A stretch of DNA of 64,000 bases from JAGOGN01 sp036652735 (GCA_036652735.1 JAVVVI010000002.1:61912-125911); one strand, 5' to 3'; counted from the stretch's first letter, positions 8,949-17,606 are shown. Notes: generated by a model not told the origin, from the sequence alone. Numbers and translations are program-made.

Positions 8949-11030
8949 TTATTTGGTTAAAAGTAGCATAATATCATTGCTTCGTTGAATAAATTTCGTC
9001 ATTGCTTCCGGAGCAAGGGGCTTATTGGATATCATAGCCAGGTCATACAACTGCTCACAGAACATAGGAGCATTCTCAGAATCTTTATTTTCCAAAATGT
9101 AGTTTACCAAAGGATTGTTTACATTTAAGGTGAGTGTTTCACTTCCGGCAAACATAGACATATCCATACCAGGTGCACTGTACATCTTCATCATATCCTG
9201 CATTCTTCGTCCCTCTTCAGAAAGAGTAATTATGGAGGAAATAGATTCATTTTTTAATTTTTCAACTTTTACATCCAAATTTTCTTTGCCAAGAGCGGTT
9301 CGGAAGAGTTGGGTAAGGGTATCTGTGGATTCTTTCAAATCATCACTATGAACCTCTTCTTTTAAGGAATCAGTGACATCACCGTCAATACGTACAAAAC
9401 GATAAGTCTCATTTCTGCGTTCCAACTGTGTAATAAAGGAGGTATCAATATTATGACTTAAAATAACGGCATCCATACCTTCAGCTTTGAACATATTAAT
9501 ATACTGACTTTGTTGGTTTTCATCCGTAACATAATAGAGAATCTTGCGGGCATCTGTAATCTCAGTGGTATCCACATCCTCGACTTCGGCGTCCTTCTCA
9601 GTGTGCTCGGAAGAATCTTCGGATTCTTTGGCAGTGTCTTCTACAACTTCTTCTTTTTTCATAAATTCAGGTAAGGTTATGTACTTGCCCTCTAAATTCT
9701 TGAACAAGATATAGTCATTCATTTTATCGCAGAATTTTTCATCTTTCAGACATCCAAATTTAATAAATGGACTGATATCATCCCAATACTTCTCATAAAT
9801 GTCTTTTTCTGTCTTACACATTCCGGCAAGTTTATCTGCAACTTTTTTGGTAATGTAATCCGATATCTTTGTAACAAAACCGTCATTTTGCAATGCACTT
9901 CTGGATACATTCAAAGGAAGATCCGGACAATCAATGACACCTTTTAGTAACATCAGAAATTCAGGAATCACCTCTTTGATGTTGTCAGCGATAAAGACTT
10001 GATTATTATATAATTTTATAGTTCCTTCAATGGAATCATACTCCGTATTGATTTTCGGGAAATAGAGAATTCCCTTTAGGTTAAATGGGTAATCCATGTT
10101 TAAATGAATCCAGAATAAAGGTTCTTTATAGTCCATAAATACCTTACGGTAAAAGGCTTTATAATCTTCATCGGTGCAGTCATTTGGGTGTTTTGCCCAA
10201 AGTGGCTGGGTATCATTTAATGCGACAGGCCGTTTTACGATTTTTAACTTCTCAGTTTTAGGAGTAACAACGACGGTTTCTTTTGTACCATCTTCATTTT
10301 CTTTTTCTTCTGTTTTCTCTTCTTCAATAATGGTCTCTACAACGGTATCCTTATCTGTTTTTTCTTCCGGCAGAATGGTCTCATATTCTGGTTCGGCATT
10401 TGATTTCTTAAGGAAGATCTCAGTAGGCATAAAGGAACAATATTTTTTAATGATTTCTTCTACACGGTATTCATTTGAGAATTCCAAACAGTCTTCATTT
10501 AAAAACAGGGTAATGGTAGTACCAATGGTGTCCTTGGTTCCTTCCTTCATATCAAAATCAGTTCCGCCGTCACATTCCCAGTGAACAGCAGTTGCACCTT
10601 CTCGGAAAGAGAGAGAATCAATATGTACATTGTCTGCTACCATAAAGGCAGAATAAAAGCCCAAACCAAAGTGACCAATAATCTGATCTTCATTGGTTTT
10701 ATCTTTGTACTTATCAAGAAAATCAGAAGCACCGGAGAAGGCAATCTGGTTAATATATTCTTCTACTTCTTCTGCGGTCATACCTAAACCGTTATCGGTG
10801 AATGTCAGTGTTTTTTCCTCCGGATTAGTGGTTACAATTATCTTTGGAGAAAAATCATCCGGTAAACTGTATTCTCCCATCATATCTAATTTTTTTAATT
10901 TTGTAATGGCATCGCATCCGTTGGAAATTAGTTCACGAATAAAAATATCATGATCGGAATACAACCATTTTTTAATAATTGGGAAAATATTTTCGCTATT
11001 AATGGAAAGACTTCCATGCTTTTCGCTCAT
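8949..11030 (-). CDS. htpG: HtpG, Hsp90-family chaperone with extra acidic linkers
   Basis: A 693-residue ATP-dependent Hsp90 chaperone. Seen: the GHKL ATPase domain with FIRELISNGCDA (30-41), DNGLGM (79-84) and GHFGLGFYSAFM (119-130), and the middle domain with the catalytic Arg loop LPLNVSRSALQND (Arg377). It is 50-70 residues longer than the usual bacterial HtpG. The extra length comes from a charged linker at about 209-266 and a second very acidic insert at about 459-493. It is monocistronic on the minus strand behind a perfect CIRCE site, so HrcA control is expected. Confidence 0.97.
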   Translation of the reverse strand: MSEKHGSLSINSENIFPIIKKWLYSDHDIFIRELISNGCDAITKLKKLDMMGEYSLPDDFSPKIIVTTNPEEKTLTFTDNGLGMTAEEVEEYINQIAFSGASDFLDKYKDKTNEDQIIGHFGLGFYSAFMVADNVHIDSLSFREGATAVHWECDGGTDFDMKEGTKDTIGTTITLFLNEDCLEFSNEYRVEEIIKKYCSFMPTEIFLKKSNAEPEYETILPEEKTDKDTVVETIIEEEKTEEKENEDGTKETVVVTPKTEKLKIVKRPVALNDTQPLWAKHPNDCTDEDYKAFYRKVFMDYKEPLFWIHLNMDYPFNLKGILYFPKINTEYDSIEGTIKLYNNQVFIADNIKEVIPEFLMLLKGVIDCPDLPLNVSRSALQNDGFVTKISDYITKKVADKLAGMCKTEKDIYEKYWDDISPFIKFGCLKDEKFCDKMNDYILFKNLEGKYITLPEFMKKEEVVEDTAKESEDSSEHTEKDAEVEDVDTTEITDARKILYYVTDENQQSQYINMFKAEGMDAVILSHNIDTSFITQLERRNETYRFVRIDGDVTDSLKEEVHSDDLKESTDTLTQLFRTALGKENLDVKVEKLKNESISSIITLSEEGRRMQDMMKMYSAPGMDMSMFAGSETLTLNVNNPLVNYILENKDSENAPMFCEQLYDLAMISNKPLAPEAMTKFIQRSNDIMLLLTK

Positions 11031-11066
11031 TTCAACAACTCCTTTATCTTATATACTCTAAATAGA

Positions 11067-11095
11067 ATAGTAATACCCACAGGAAAAAAAGTCAA
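11067..11095 (-). promoter_or_regulatory. Possible second htpG promoter downstream of CIRCE
   Basis: On the minus strand, TTGACT (11090-11095), a 17-base spacer and TACTAT (11067-11072). It lies between CIRCE and the htpG start and would be HrcA-independent if active. Motif match only. Confidence 0.4.
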
Positions 11096-11102
11096 GAGTG
11101 AA

Positions 11103-11129
11103 TTAGCACTCTTTTGACATGAGTGCTAA
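11103..11129. promoter_or_regulatory. CIRCE operator (HrcA binding site) of htpG
   Basis: A perfect inverted repeat TTAGCACTC, nine bases, GAGTGCTAA. This is the canonical HrcA operator. It overlaps the last base of the -10 box of a minus-strand promoter reading into htpG. Confidence 0.95.
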
Positions 11130-11157
11130 CAATACAGAGAAAACCCAGTAAAATCAA
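11129..11157 (-). promoter_or_regulatory. CIRCE-overlapped htpG promoter
   Basis: Minus-strand TTGATT (11152-11157), a 17-base spacer and TATTGT (11129-11134). The -10 box runs directly into CIRCE, the usual geometry for HrcA repression. Confidence 0.65.
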
Positions 11158-11221
11158 GCGTTTGTGAATTATTAAATCTTTATAAAATTTAGTTCTCAGT
11201 TAAATTTTAGTGGATAATGAA

Positions 11222-11250
11222 TTGTAAAATACAAGCATACATGATAGAAT
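11222..11250 (+). promoter_or_regulatory. Promoter of the cysteine desulfurase-like/YedF genes
   Basis: TTGTAA (11222-11227), a 17-base spacer and TAGAAT (11245-11250), 35 bases before the start codon at 11286. Confidence 0.5.
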
Positions 11251-11285
11251 CATCTCTATAATAAGGACGCAGGAAGGGAGCAGGT

Positions 11286-12422
11286 ATGATCTATTTAGAC
11301 AACGCAGCAACAACAATACACAAACCCCAAGGAATGGTAGATGCAGTTATTTCAGCTTTTTCCGGAATGGGTAACTCAGGAAGAGGTGGCCATAATGCTG
11401 CACTGAATGCATCCAGAGTGGTGTACGCCACCAGAGAAAAAGCAGCCGAACTATTTGGTGTGGAAAAACCGGAAAATGTAATCTTTACGGCAAATGCAAC
11501 CATGAGCTTAAATATAGCAATTCGTGGAGTGCTTCAGCCGGGAGACCATGTAGTAACAACAGCGTGTGAACACAATTCGGTGCTTCGACCTATTTATTTA
11601 TTGGAAAAAGAGGGCGTGACACATACGATTGTTTCCGCAGATCAAAAGGGACAGCTATCCTATGAGGAGATCCGGGATGGGATTCAACCCAATACAAAGC
11701 TGGTGGTTTGTACCCATGCATCAAACCTTACAGGGAATGTCTTTGATATTAATAAAATTGGCCATTTCTGTAGGGAAAGGGGAATTCTATTCCTTGTGGA
11801 TGCATCCCAGACCGCAGGAGTGCTCCCAATTGATATGCAGAAAATGAAGATTGATCTCTTATGTACCACGGGGCATAAGGGCTTAATGGGTCCACAGGGA
11901 ACCGGACTTTTATGTGTTGGAGATGGGATACAGATTAAGCCATTTCTGGTTGGCGGAAGTGGAATTCATTCTTTTCAAAAGACACATCCGGATACCCTGC
12001 CGGCAGCCTTGGAAGCGGGTACTTTAAATGGTCATGGAATTGCAGGCCTTGGTGCATCCCTTGATTTTCTTCGTCAGGTGGGAATAGATGAGATTCATAA
12101 AAGGGAACAGGCATTAATGGAGCAATTCTATTATGGGGTAAAAGATATTCCGGGGGTAAAGGTATATGGCAGTTTTATGGAGCAAGAAAGGACGGCCATT
12201 GTTACACTCAATATTCGTGAGTATGATTCGGGTGAAGTTGCAGATATACTGGCACAGGATTATGAGATTCTTACTCGTGCAGGGGCACATTGTGCACCAT
12301 TAATGCATGAAGCGCTGGGTACCTGTGCTCAGGGAGCGGTGCGTTTTAGTATGGGATATTTTAATACGGAAGAGGAAATGGAACGTGCAATTACTGCAGT
12401 TAGTGAAATCGCAGCAGAGTAG
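11286..12422 (+). CDS. Cysteine desulfurase-like PLP enzyme (class V aminotransferase fold)
   Basis: A 378-residue PLP enzyme of the SufS/CsdA-like type. It opens with YLDNAATTIHKP, carries the Schiff-base lysine in TTGHKGLMGPQGTG (Lys198) and has a conserved Cys336 in RAGAHCAP, where sulfurtransfer enzymes hold the persulfide. Genes of this subfamily often sit beside DUF3343 and YedF in genomes that use selenium, as here. The likely role is release of sulfur or selenium from cysteine or selenocysteine; which one is an inference. A separate IscS-type enzyme paired with ThiI lies at 40530, so this copy is probably specialised. Confidence 0.88.
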   Translation: MIYLDNAATTIHKPQGMVDAVISAFSGMGNSGRGGHNAALNASRVVYATREKAAELFGVEKPENVIFTANATMSLNIAIRGVLQPGDHVVTTACEHNSVLRPIYLLEKEGVTHTIVSADQKGQLSYEEIRDGIQPNTKLVVCTHASNLTGNVFDINKIGHFCRERGILFLVDASQTAGVLPIDMQKMKIDLLCTTGHKGLMGPQGTGLLCVGDGIQIKPFLVGGSGIHSFQKTHPDTLPAALEAGTLNGHGIAGLGASLDFLRQVGIDEIHKREQALMEQFYYGVKDIPGVKVYGSFMEQERTAIVTLNIREYDSGEVADILAQDYEILTRAGAHCAPLMHEALGTCAQGAVRFSMGYFNTEEEMERAITAVSEIAAE

Positions 12423-12528
12423 AATAGATATAGAAGCGTTAGAAAAGTTAAAATTAACAGAATGTCCATTGTACTCAGTCTGTGAAAGTGTTAAATTAAA
12501 AAGGTTCAGTGTTTGAAAGGTGATGAGT

Positions 12529-12768
12529 ATGAGAAAGCGGGAAGAAAAACTGGTGGTCACGTTTAAGAACACCACAGAAGCAATGCATATGGAAAGTTGT
12601 TGTAAAAAACAAGGCGTGCCTGGGAGGGTAATACCGGTTCCGACACAAATATCCGCGGGATGTGGACTGGCGTGGAGCTGTAAAAAAGAAGACGCCCAAA
12701 TAGTACAGGAATATATTGAAATGAATAAAATAAAATATGAGCAAATGCAATTCTGTATGCTCATCTAG
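12529..12768 (+). CDS. DUF3343 family protein
   Basis: A 79-residue protein matching the DUF3343 pattern: a short alpha/beta protein with VTFKNTTEAMHMES near the start and PVPTQISAGCGLAWSC, with the family's conserved Cys, in the middle. The ATG at 12529 was chosen because an AAAGG ribosome site ends nine bases upstream; GTG 12520 and ATG 12523 are too close to that site. The family commonly sits next to a cysteine desulfurase and YedF, as it does here, and is suspected to carry sulfur or selenium, but its biochemical role is unknown. A weak promoter-like pair (TTGTAC 12469, TAAATT 12492) precedes it. Confidence 0.85.
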   Translation: MRKREEKLVVTFKNTTEAMHMESCCKKQGVPGRVIPVPTQISAGCGLAWSCKKEDAQIVQEYIEMNKIKYEQMQFCMLI

Positions 12769-12776
12769 GAGGAAAA

Positions 12777-13376
12777 ATGGAGATTAAAGTAGATGCAATG
12801 GGACAGCCATGTCCACAGCCTGTGATTCGGGCAAAAAAGACAATTGAGGCAATGACAGAACCGGGGAGTGTGCAGGTTTTAGTGGACAATGAAGTGGCAA
12901 CATCCAACCTTGCAAAATTAGCGGTACAAAAGAATCTGGAATCGACCACAATTAAATTAGATGAAAATCAATATTCGGTGACCATAAAAGTCACAAAAGA
13001 GGCAATTGGAATGGAGCAGGAGTGCGATGAGGTTCTTCAAAAAAATCTAGTGGTGGTGCTTTCTTCAGACAAAATGGGAGATGGTGATCCGGAACTTGGA
13101 ACTCTTTTGATGAAAGGATTTGTATATGCAATATCTCAGCTAGATGAATTACCAAAGACAATTTTATTATATAATGCAGGGGCAAAACTATCGGTGGATG
13201 GTTCCGATTTATTAGAGGATTTAAAGAATCTGGAAGAGGCCGGAGTTGAAATCCTAACTTGTGGAACTTGTTTGAGTCATTATGGTCTATCAGACCGGCT
13301 TGCAGTTGGATCCGTGACAAATATGTATATAATTGCAGAAAAAATGGCAGGAGCAGCAACGATTATGCGTCCATAA
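12777..13376 (+). CDS. yedF: YedF, sulfurtransferase-like selenium metabolism protein
   Basis: 199 residues in two domains. An N-terminal TusA/SirA domain (1-70) contains the CPxP motif with Cys12 (GQPCPQPVI). A C-terminal DsrE-like domain (about 85-199) has LVVVLSSDKMGDGDPELG, LLYNAGAKL and the cysteine pair ILTCGTCLSHYG. This architecture matches the family called selenium metabolism protein YedF, found in genomes that use selenium. It is separated from DUF3343 by eight bases and reads as the last gene of the trio. The selenium link agrees with the selenoprotein gene at 33362 in this window. Confidence 0.9.
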   Translation: MEIKVDAMGQPCPQPVIRAKKTIEAMTEPGSVQVLVDNEVATSNLAKLAVQKNLESTTIKLDENQYSVTIKVTKEAIGMEQECDEVLQKNLVVVLSSDKMGDGDPELGTLLMKGFVYAISQLDELPKTILLYNAGAKLSVDGSDLLEDLKNLEEAGVEILTCGTCLSHYGLSDRLAVGSVTNMYIIAEKMAGAATIMRP

Positions 13377-13415
13377 GGGTGGAAAAGAAATACTTAAATA
13401 TTTCCATATTTAGGA

Positions 13416-13444
13416 TTGACATTTGTGACTGTTTCCATTAAAAT
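13416..13444 (+). promoter_or_regulatory. Promoter of the hydroxyproline dehydratase operon
   Basis: TTGACA (13416-13421), a 17-base spacer and TAAAAT (13439-13444). It is close to consensus and lies 50 bases before the activase start. A large dyad begins at the last base of the -10 box. Confidence 0.7.
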
Positions 13445-13480
13445 TAGACTATAGTTTAAACTACAGTCTAATTTTTTTTT
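13444..13480 (+). promoter_or_regulatory. 28-base dyad plus T-tract at the hypD operon promoter (operator and/or terminator)
   Basis: Bases 13444-13471 form an inverted repeat (14-base arms, one mismatch) with the perfect core TAGTTTAAACTA, followed by nine T residues. As RNA read from upstream (yedF) it is an intrinsic terminator. For the promoter at 13416 the start site falls inside the left arm, so that RNA could not form the full hairpin; there the dyad is better placed as a repressor operator. Confidence 0.7.
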
Positions 13481-13494
13481 ACGGAGGAGACAGG

Positions 13495-14403
13495 ATGCCA
13501 TTAATAACGAGTATACAAAAATATTCCATTCATGATGGAGACGGAATTCGCACTACTGTATTTTTCAAGGGATGTCCCTTAAGCTGCGTATGGTGTCATA
13601 ATCCGGAGACCCAGAGCTGTCAGCAGCAACTGTCCTATGACAGAGAGCGTTGTGTGGGGTGCAGGGCATGTATGAATGCATGTAGCGCTCATGCAATTAA
13701 GGCAGATGGTGATAAAATGAAAACCAATGAAGAGCTTTGCCGGCTTTGTGGAGACTGTGTAGAGGAATGTATATTCAATCTCAGGGAGATTGTTGGAAAA
13801 GAATATACAGTGAAAGAATTAATAAAGGAATTAAAAAAAGACGAGATGTTCTATGAAGAATCCGGTGGAGGTGTTACTTTATCCGGTGGTGAAGTTATGG
13901 CAATGGATATGGATTATGTGGAAACGCTGGTGAAGGAACTGCATAAACAGGGAATATCCGTTACGATTGATACTTGCGGACAGGCAGCTTATGACAAGTT
14001 TCAGCGTATTTTACCTTATGTTACGACCTTTTTATATGATATAAAAGCAATCGATCCACAACTCCATAAACAGTATGTGGGAGTGGATAACAAGTTAATT
14101 TTAGAGAATCTGAAGAAATTAAGTGCAGATGGTGCAAGAATTTATATTCGAATCCCAACAATCAAAGAAGTGAATGGTACGAAGGAGGGAATGGAGGCTG
14201 TTATTTCTTTTTTACTGGAAAACAGAATTCATGTGGCACAGGTAAATTTACTTCCTTATCACAACATTGGTGCAGGAAAATATGAGAAAATAGATACGGT
14301 ATATGGAGGAACATCATTTACAGCACCAAATAAGGATGAAATGGAACACTTTAAACAATTATTTATAAATGCAGGCTTTCATAATGCCAAAATAGGAGGG
14401 TAA
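13495..14403 (+). CDS. Glycyl radical enzyme activase for HypD (radical SAM)
   Basis: A 302-residue radical SAM protein that would install the glycyl radical on the enzyme encoded four bases downstream. The SAM cluster motif CxxxCxxC is Cys27, Cys31, Cys34 in FKGCPLSCVWC. Two ferredoxin-like cysteine sets follow (CVGCRACMNAC and CRLCGDCVEEC), the insert typical of activases of the non-PFL glycyl radical enzymes. GGGVTLSGGE matches the SAM-binding GGE region. A GGAGG site precedes ATG 13495. Specificity for HypD is inferred from adjacency. Confidence 0.93.
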   Translation: MPLITSIQKYSIHDGDGIRTTVFFKGCPLSCVWCHNPETQSCQQQLSYDRERCVGCRACMNACSAHAIKADGDKMKTNEELCRLCGDCVEECIFNLREIVGKEYTVKELIKELKKDEMFYEESGGGVTLSGGEVMAMDMDYVETLVKELHKQGISVTIDTCGQAAYDKFQRILPYVTTFLYDIKAIDPQLHKQYVGVDNKLILENLKKLSADGARIYIRIPTIKEVNGTKEGMEAVISFLLENRIHVAQVNLLPYHNIGAGKYEKIDTVYGGTSFTAPNKDEMEHFKQLFINAGFHNAKIGG

Positions 14404-14406
14404 GAA

Positions 14407-16782
14407 ATGGAACAACGTGGAATGAACAAAAGGGTTCAGTACTTAAGACAACAGAGTTTAGACACACCGGCCCATATTGATATGGGACGTGCACAATCCA
14501 TGACCGAGACTTACAAGAAATACGAAGGTTCAATGTCAATACCGGAATTACGTGCAATGGTTTTAAAAGACTATTTTTCAAACAAACCTCTTTATATTGG
14601 AGAGGGTGAGCTGATTGTTGGAGAAAAGGGTGATTCCCCTCAGGCATCCCCTACATTTCCGGAATTATGCTGTCATACGCTGGAAGATATGCATGTTATG
14701 AACAGTCGTGATTTGATTTGCTTCAAGGTGAAGGAAGAAGATTATAAGGTTCAGGAAAAGGAAATGATTCCATTTTGGGAAAAACGTTCCATTCGAAAAA
14801 AGATTCTTGACAATATGACAACAGAATGGAAGAATTGTTATGGAGCCGGAATTTTTACGGAATTTATGGAACAAAGAGGACCGGGACATACGGTTGGATC
14901 GTTTAAAATTTATGAAAAAGGATTTACGGACTACAAAGTAGAAATTGACCAGGCTCTGCAGGAATTGGATTATAGGACTGACAAAGAGGCACTTGAAAAG
15001 AAGGATCAGTTAAATGCAATGAAAATTGCTTGTGATGCAATTATGATTTTAGGCAAACGATATTCGGAGTATGCAGCACAACTGGCTGAGAGAGAAACCA
15101 ATCCGGAACGTAAAAGCGAACTGCTTCAGATTGCAAAGAACTGTGAGGTTGTACCAGCACAGAAACCTCAGACCTATTGGCAGGCAATTCAGATGTACTG
15201 GTTTGTGCACCTTGGGGTAACAAGCGAACTGAATCCTTGGGATGCATATTCACCGGGAAGACTGGATCAGCATTTGAATCCATTCTATAATCAAGATGTG
15301 GAAGCTGGAATTTTGGATGACGAGAAGGCATTGGAACTTTTAGAATGTCTTTGGGTAAAATTCAATAACCAGCCGGCACCGCCAAAAGTTGGAATTACAT
15401 TAAAAGAGAGCAGTACCTATACAGATTTTGCGAATATCAACACCGGAGGGGTCGCACCGGATGGAAGCAGTGGTGTAAATAATGTTAGTTATTTGATTTT
15501 GGACTGTATGGATGAAATGAAGCTTCTCCAGCCAAGTTCCAATGTACAGATTAGCAGAAAGACACCGCAAAGATTCTTAAAACGTGCCTGTGATATTTCC
15601 AGAAAAGGTTGGGGACAGCCGGCATTTTATAATACAGAAGCAATTATTCAGGAACTTTTAAATGCAGGAAAAAATATTGATGATGCAAGACTTGGTGGAA
15701 CCAGTGGCTGCGTAGAAACCGGTGCCTTTGGAAATGAGGCTTATATTTTAACCGGATATTTTAATATACCGAAAGTCTTTGAATTGACCTTAAATAATGG
15801 TTACGACAAAGTCAGCGGACAGCAGCTGGGACTAACATTGGGATATGGAACAGAGTTCACATCTTATGATCAGCTCTGGGATGCCTTTAAACAGCAGATG
15901 GCTTATTTCTTGGATGTTAAGATCCAGGGAAGTAATGTAATTGAGAGTATTTATGCAAATTACATGCCGGCACCATTTTTATCCATTATAACCAATGATT
16001 GTATAAAAAAAGGAAAAGATTACAATGCAGGCGGTGCACGTTATAATACAAGTTACATTCAGGGTGTCGGTATTGGAACCATTACGGATTGTCTTGCAGC
16101 AATTAAGTATCAGGTATATGATGAAAAGAACATTACTATGGAAGAAATGATGAATTCATTGGCGGATAATTTTGAGGGACATGAAAAAACCTTGAATCTG
16201 GTACGCAATAAATCACCGAAATATGGAAATGATGATCCATACGCAGATACTATTATGAAGAGTGTATTCACGTATTATCATGACTGTGTAACCGGAAGAC
16301 CAAATATGAAAGGCGGAAGTTACAGAATTAATATGCTTCCAACAACCTGCCATGTATACTTTGGCGAAGTTATGACTGCAAGTGCCAATGGTCGTCTTGC
16401 TGCAAAACCGGTATCAGAGGGAATCTCACCGGAAAAGGGCGCCGATACAAATGGGCCAACAGCAGTATTAAAGTCCGCATCTAAGATGGATCATTTATCT
16501 ACCGGCGGAACCCTGTTGAATCAAAAATTTACACCAAGTGTAGTAGCAGGGGAAGAAGGACTTGATCAGATGGCTAATTTAGTTCGTTCTTATTTCAATA
16601 TGGATGGACATCATATTCAGTTTAATGTAGTAGATCGACAGACACTAATCAACGCACAGAAGAATCCGGAAGACTATAAGGATTTGATTGTGCGGGTTGC
16701 AGGATATAGTGATCACTTCAGGAATTTAAGTAAAGAATTACAGGACGAAATTATTAATCGTACCGAACAAACATTTAATTAA
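14407..16782 (+). CDS. hypD: trans-4-hydroxy-L-proline dehydratase (glycyl radical enzyme)
   Basis: A 791-residue glycyl radical enzyme. HypD removes water from trans-4-hydroxyproline to give pyrroline-5-carboxylate. The thiyl cysteine is Cys435 and the base Glu437 in GTSGCVETGAF; the radical glycine is Gly766 in RVAGYSDHF. Asp279, Ser335, Phe341, Tyr451 and Thr646 sit one residue above the numbers I recall for the Clostridioides difficile HypD active site (Asp278, Ser334, Cys434, Tyr450, Gly765), a very strong pattern match. The next gene is a pyrroline-5-carboxylate reductase, the enzyme that uses the product. PFL or diol dehydratase identities are unlikely given this context. Confidence 0.95.
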   Translation: MEQRGMNKRVQYLRQQSLDTPAHIDMGRAQSMTETYKKYEGSMSIPELRAMVLKDYFSNKPLYIGEGELIVGEKGDSPQASPTFPELCCHTLEDMHVMNSRDLICFKVKEEDYKVQEKEMIPFWEKRSIRKKILDNMTTEWKNCYGAGIFTEFMEQRGPGHTVGSFKIYEKGFTDYKVEIDQALQELDYRTDKEALEKKDQLNAMKIACDAIMILGKRYSEYAAQLAERETNPERKSELLQIAKNCEVVPAQKPQTYWQAIQMYWFVHLGVTSELNPWDAYSPGRLDQHLNPFYNQDVEAGILDDEKALELLECLWVKFNNQPAPPKVGITLKESSTYTDFANINTGGVAPDGSSGVNNVSYLILDCMDEMKLLQPSSNVQISRKTPQRFLKRACDISRKGWGQPAFYNTEAIIQELLNAGKNIDDARLGGTSGCVETGAFGNEAYILTGYFNIPKVFELTLNNGYDKVSGQQLGLTLGYGTEFTSYDQLWDAFKQQMAYFLDVKIQGSNVIESIYANYMPAPFLSIITNDCIKKGKDYNAGGARYNTSYIQGVGIGTITDCLAAIKYQVYDEKNITMEEMMNSLADNFEGHEKTLNLVRNKSPKYGNDDPYADTIMKSVFTYYHDCVTGRPNMKGGSYRINMLPTTCHVYFGEVMTASANGRLAAKPVSEGISPEKGADTNGPTAVLKSASKMDHLSTGGTLLNQKFTPSVVAGEEGLDQMANLVRSYFNMDGHHIQFNVVDRQTLINAQKNPEDYKDLIVRVAGYSDHFRNLSKELQDEIINRTEQTFN

Positions 16783-16798
16783 TGAGGAGGATTTAAAC

Positions 16799-17593
16799 AT
16801 GAAGATGGGATTTATCGGTTGCGGCAATATGGCCGGAGCAATGATGGGCGGAATTATCAAGAACAATATTTTTAAATCAGAGGAGATTATTGGAACAGAT
16901 GTCTTTGCACCAAGCAGAGAAAATGTAAAGAAACTATATCAGATTCAGGTTGCTGAATCAAACCTGGAATTAGTAAAGGCAGTAGATATTATGGTTTTAT
17001 CAGTAAAACCGCAGTACTACGCAGAGGTAATTGCAGAGATTCGTGATACCGTTACGGAACAGCAGATTATAATTACCATTGCTCCTGGAAAAACCTTGGA
17101 GTGGTTAGAGGAACAGTTTGGGAAAAAAGTGAAAATTGTCCGCACCATGCCAAATACTCCGGCTATGGTTGGAGAAGGCATGACAGCAGCCTGCAGCAAT
17201 AAAAATGTTACAAAAGAAGAGTTAGACCTTGCTTGTAAGATTCTCAGTGGATTTGGCAAAGTAGAAGTCGTTTCAGAGAACTTAATTGATGCAGTAGTTG
17301 CAGTTAGTGGAAGTTCACCTGCGTATGTATTTATGTTCATTGAAGCAATGGCAGATGGTGCAGTAGCAGAGGGAATGCCAAGGGCACAGGCGTATAAATT
17401 TGCAGCACAGGCAGTTCTTGGAAGTGCAAAAATGGTTCTTGAGACAGGAAAGCATCCTGGAGAATTAAAAGATATGGTTTGCTCACCAAAAGGAACTACA
17501 ATTGAAGCCGTTCGTGTATTAGAAGAAAAAGGAATGCGCAGTGCAGTTATGGAAGCAATGAAGGCTTGCGTCAATGTAATAAAAGGAATATAA
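16799..17593 (+). CDS. proC: Pyrroline-5-carboxylate reductase
   Basis: A 264-residue enzyme reducing pyrroline-5-carboxylate to L-proline with NAD(P)H. It has the N-terminal nucleotide motif IGCGNMAGAMMGGI (about 5-18), RTMPNTPAMVGEGM in the middle and the C-terminal signature GAVAEGMPRAQAYKFAAQAV followed by GTTIEAV. It sits 16 bases after hypD with a GAGGAGG site, so it is in the operon. Together the genes convert dietary or host hydroxyproline to proline, which can enter biosynthesis or Stickland reduction. Confidence 0.96.
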   Translation: MKMGFIGCGNMAGAMMGGIIKNNIFKSEEIIGTDVFAPSRENVKKLYQIQVAESNLELVKAVDIMVLSVKPQYYAEVIAEIRDTVTEQQIIITIAPGKTLEWLEEQFGKKVKIVRTMPNTPAMVGEGMTAACSNKNVTKEELDLACKILSGFGKVEVVSENLIDAVVAVSGSSPAYVFMFIEAMADGAVAEGMPRAQAYKFAAQAVLGSAKMVLETGKHPGELKDMVCSPKGTTIEAVRVLEEKGMRSAVMEAMKACVNVIKGI

Positions 17594-17606
17594 TAGTCAA
17601 AAGATG

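Noticed and set aside
10174..10584. 136-codon open frame opposite htpG
   Set aside because: It is an antisense shadow of a highly conserved gene, is Ser/Phe rich and has no family likeness.
13444..13480. Riboswitch in the hypD leader
   Set aside because: The leader is only about 50 bases and contains just one simple dyad; no aptamer-like structure is visible.
17017..17574. 185-codon open frame opposite proC
   Set aside because: Antisense shadow. proC has clear catalytic and nucleotide motifs; the reverse frame has none.
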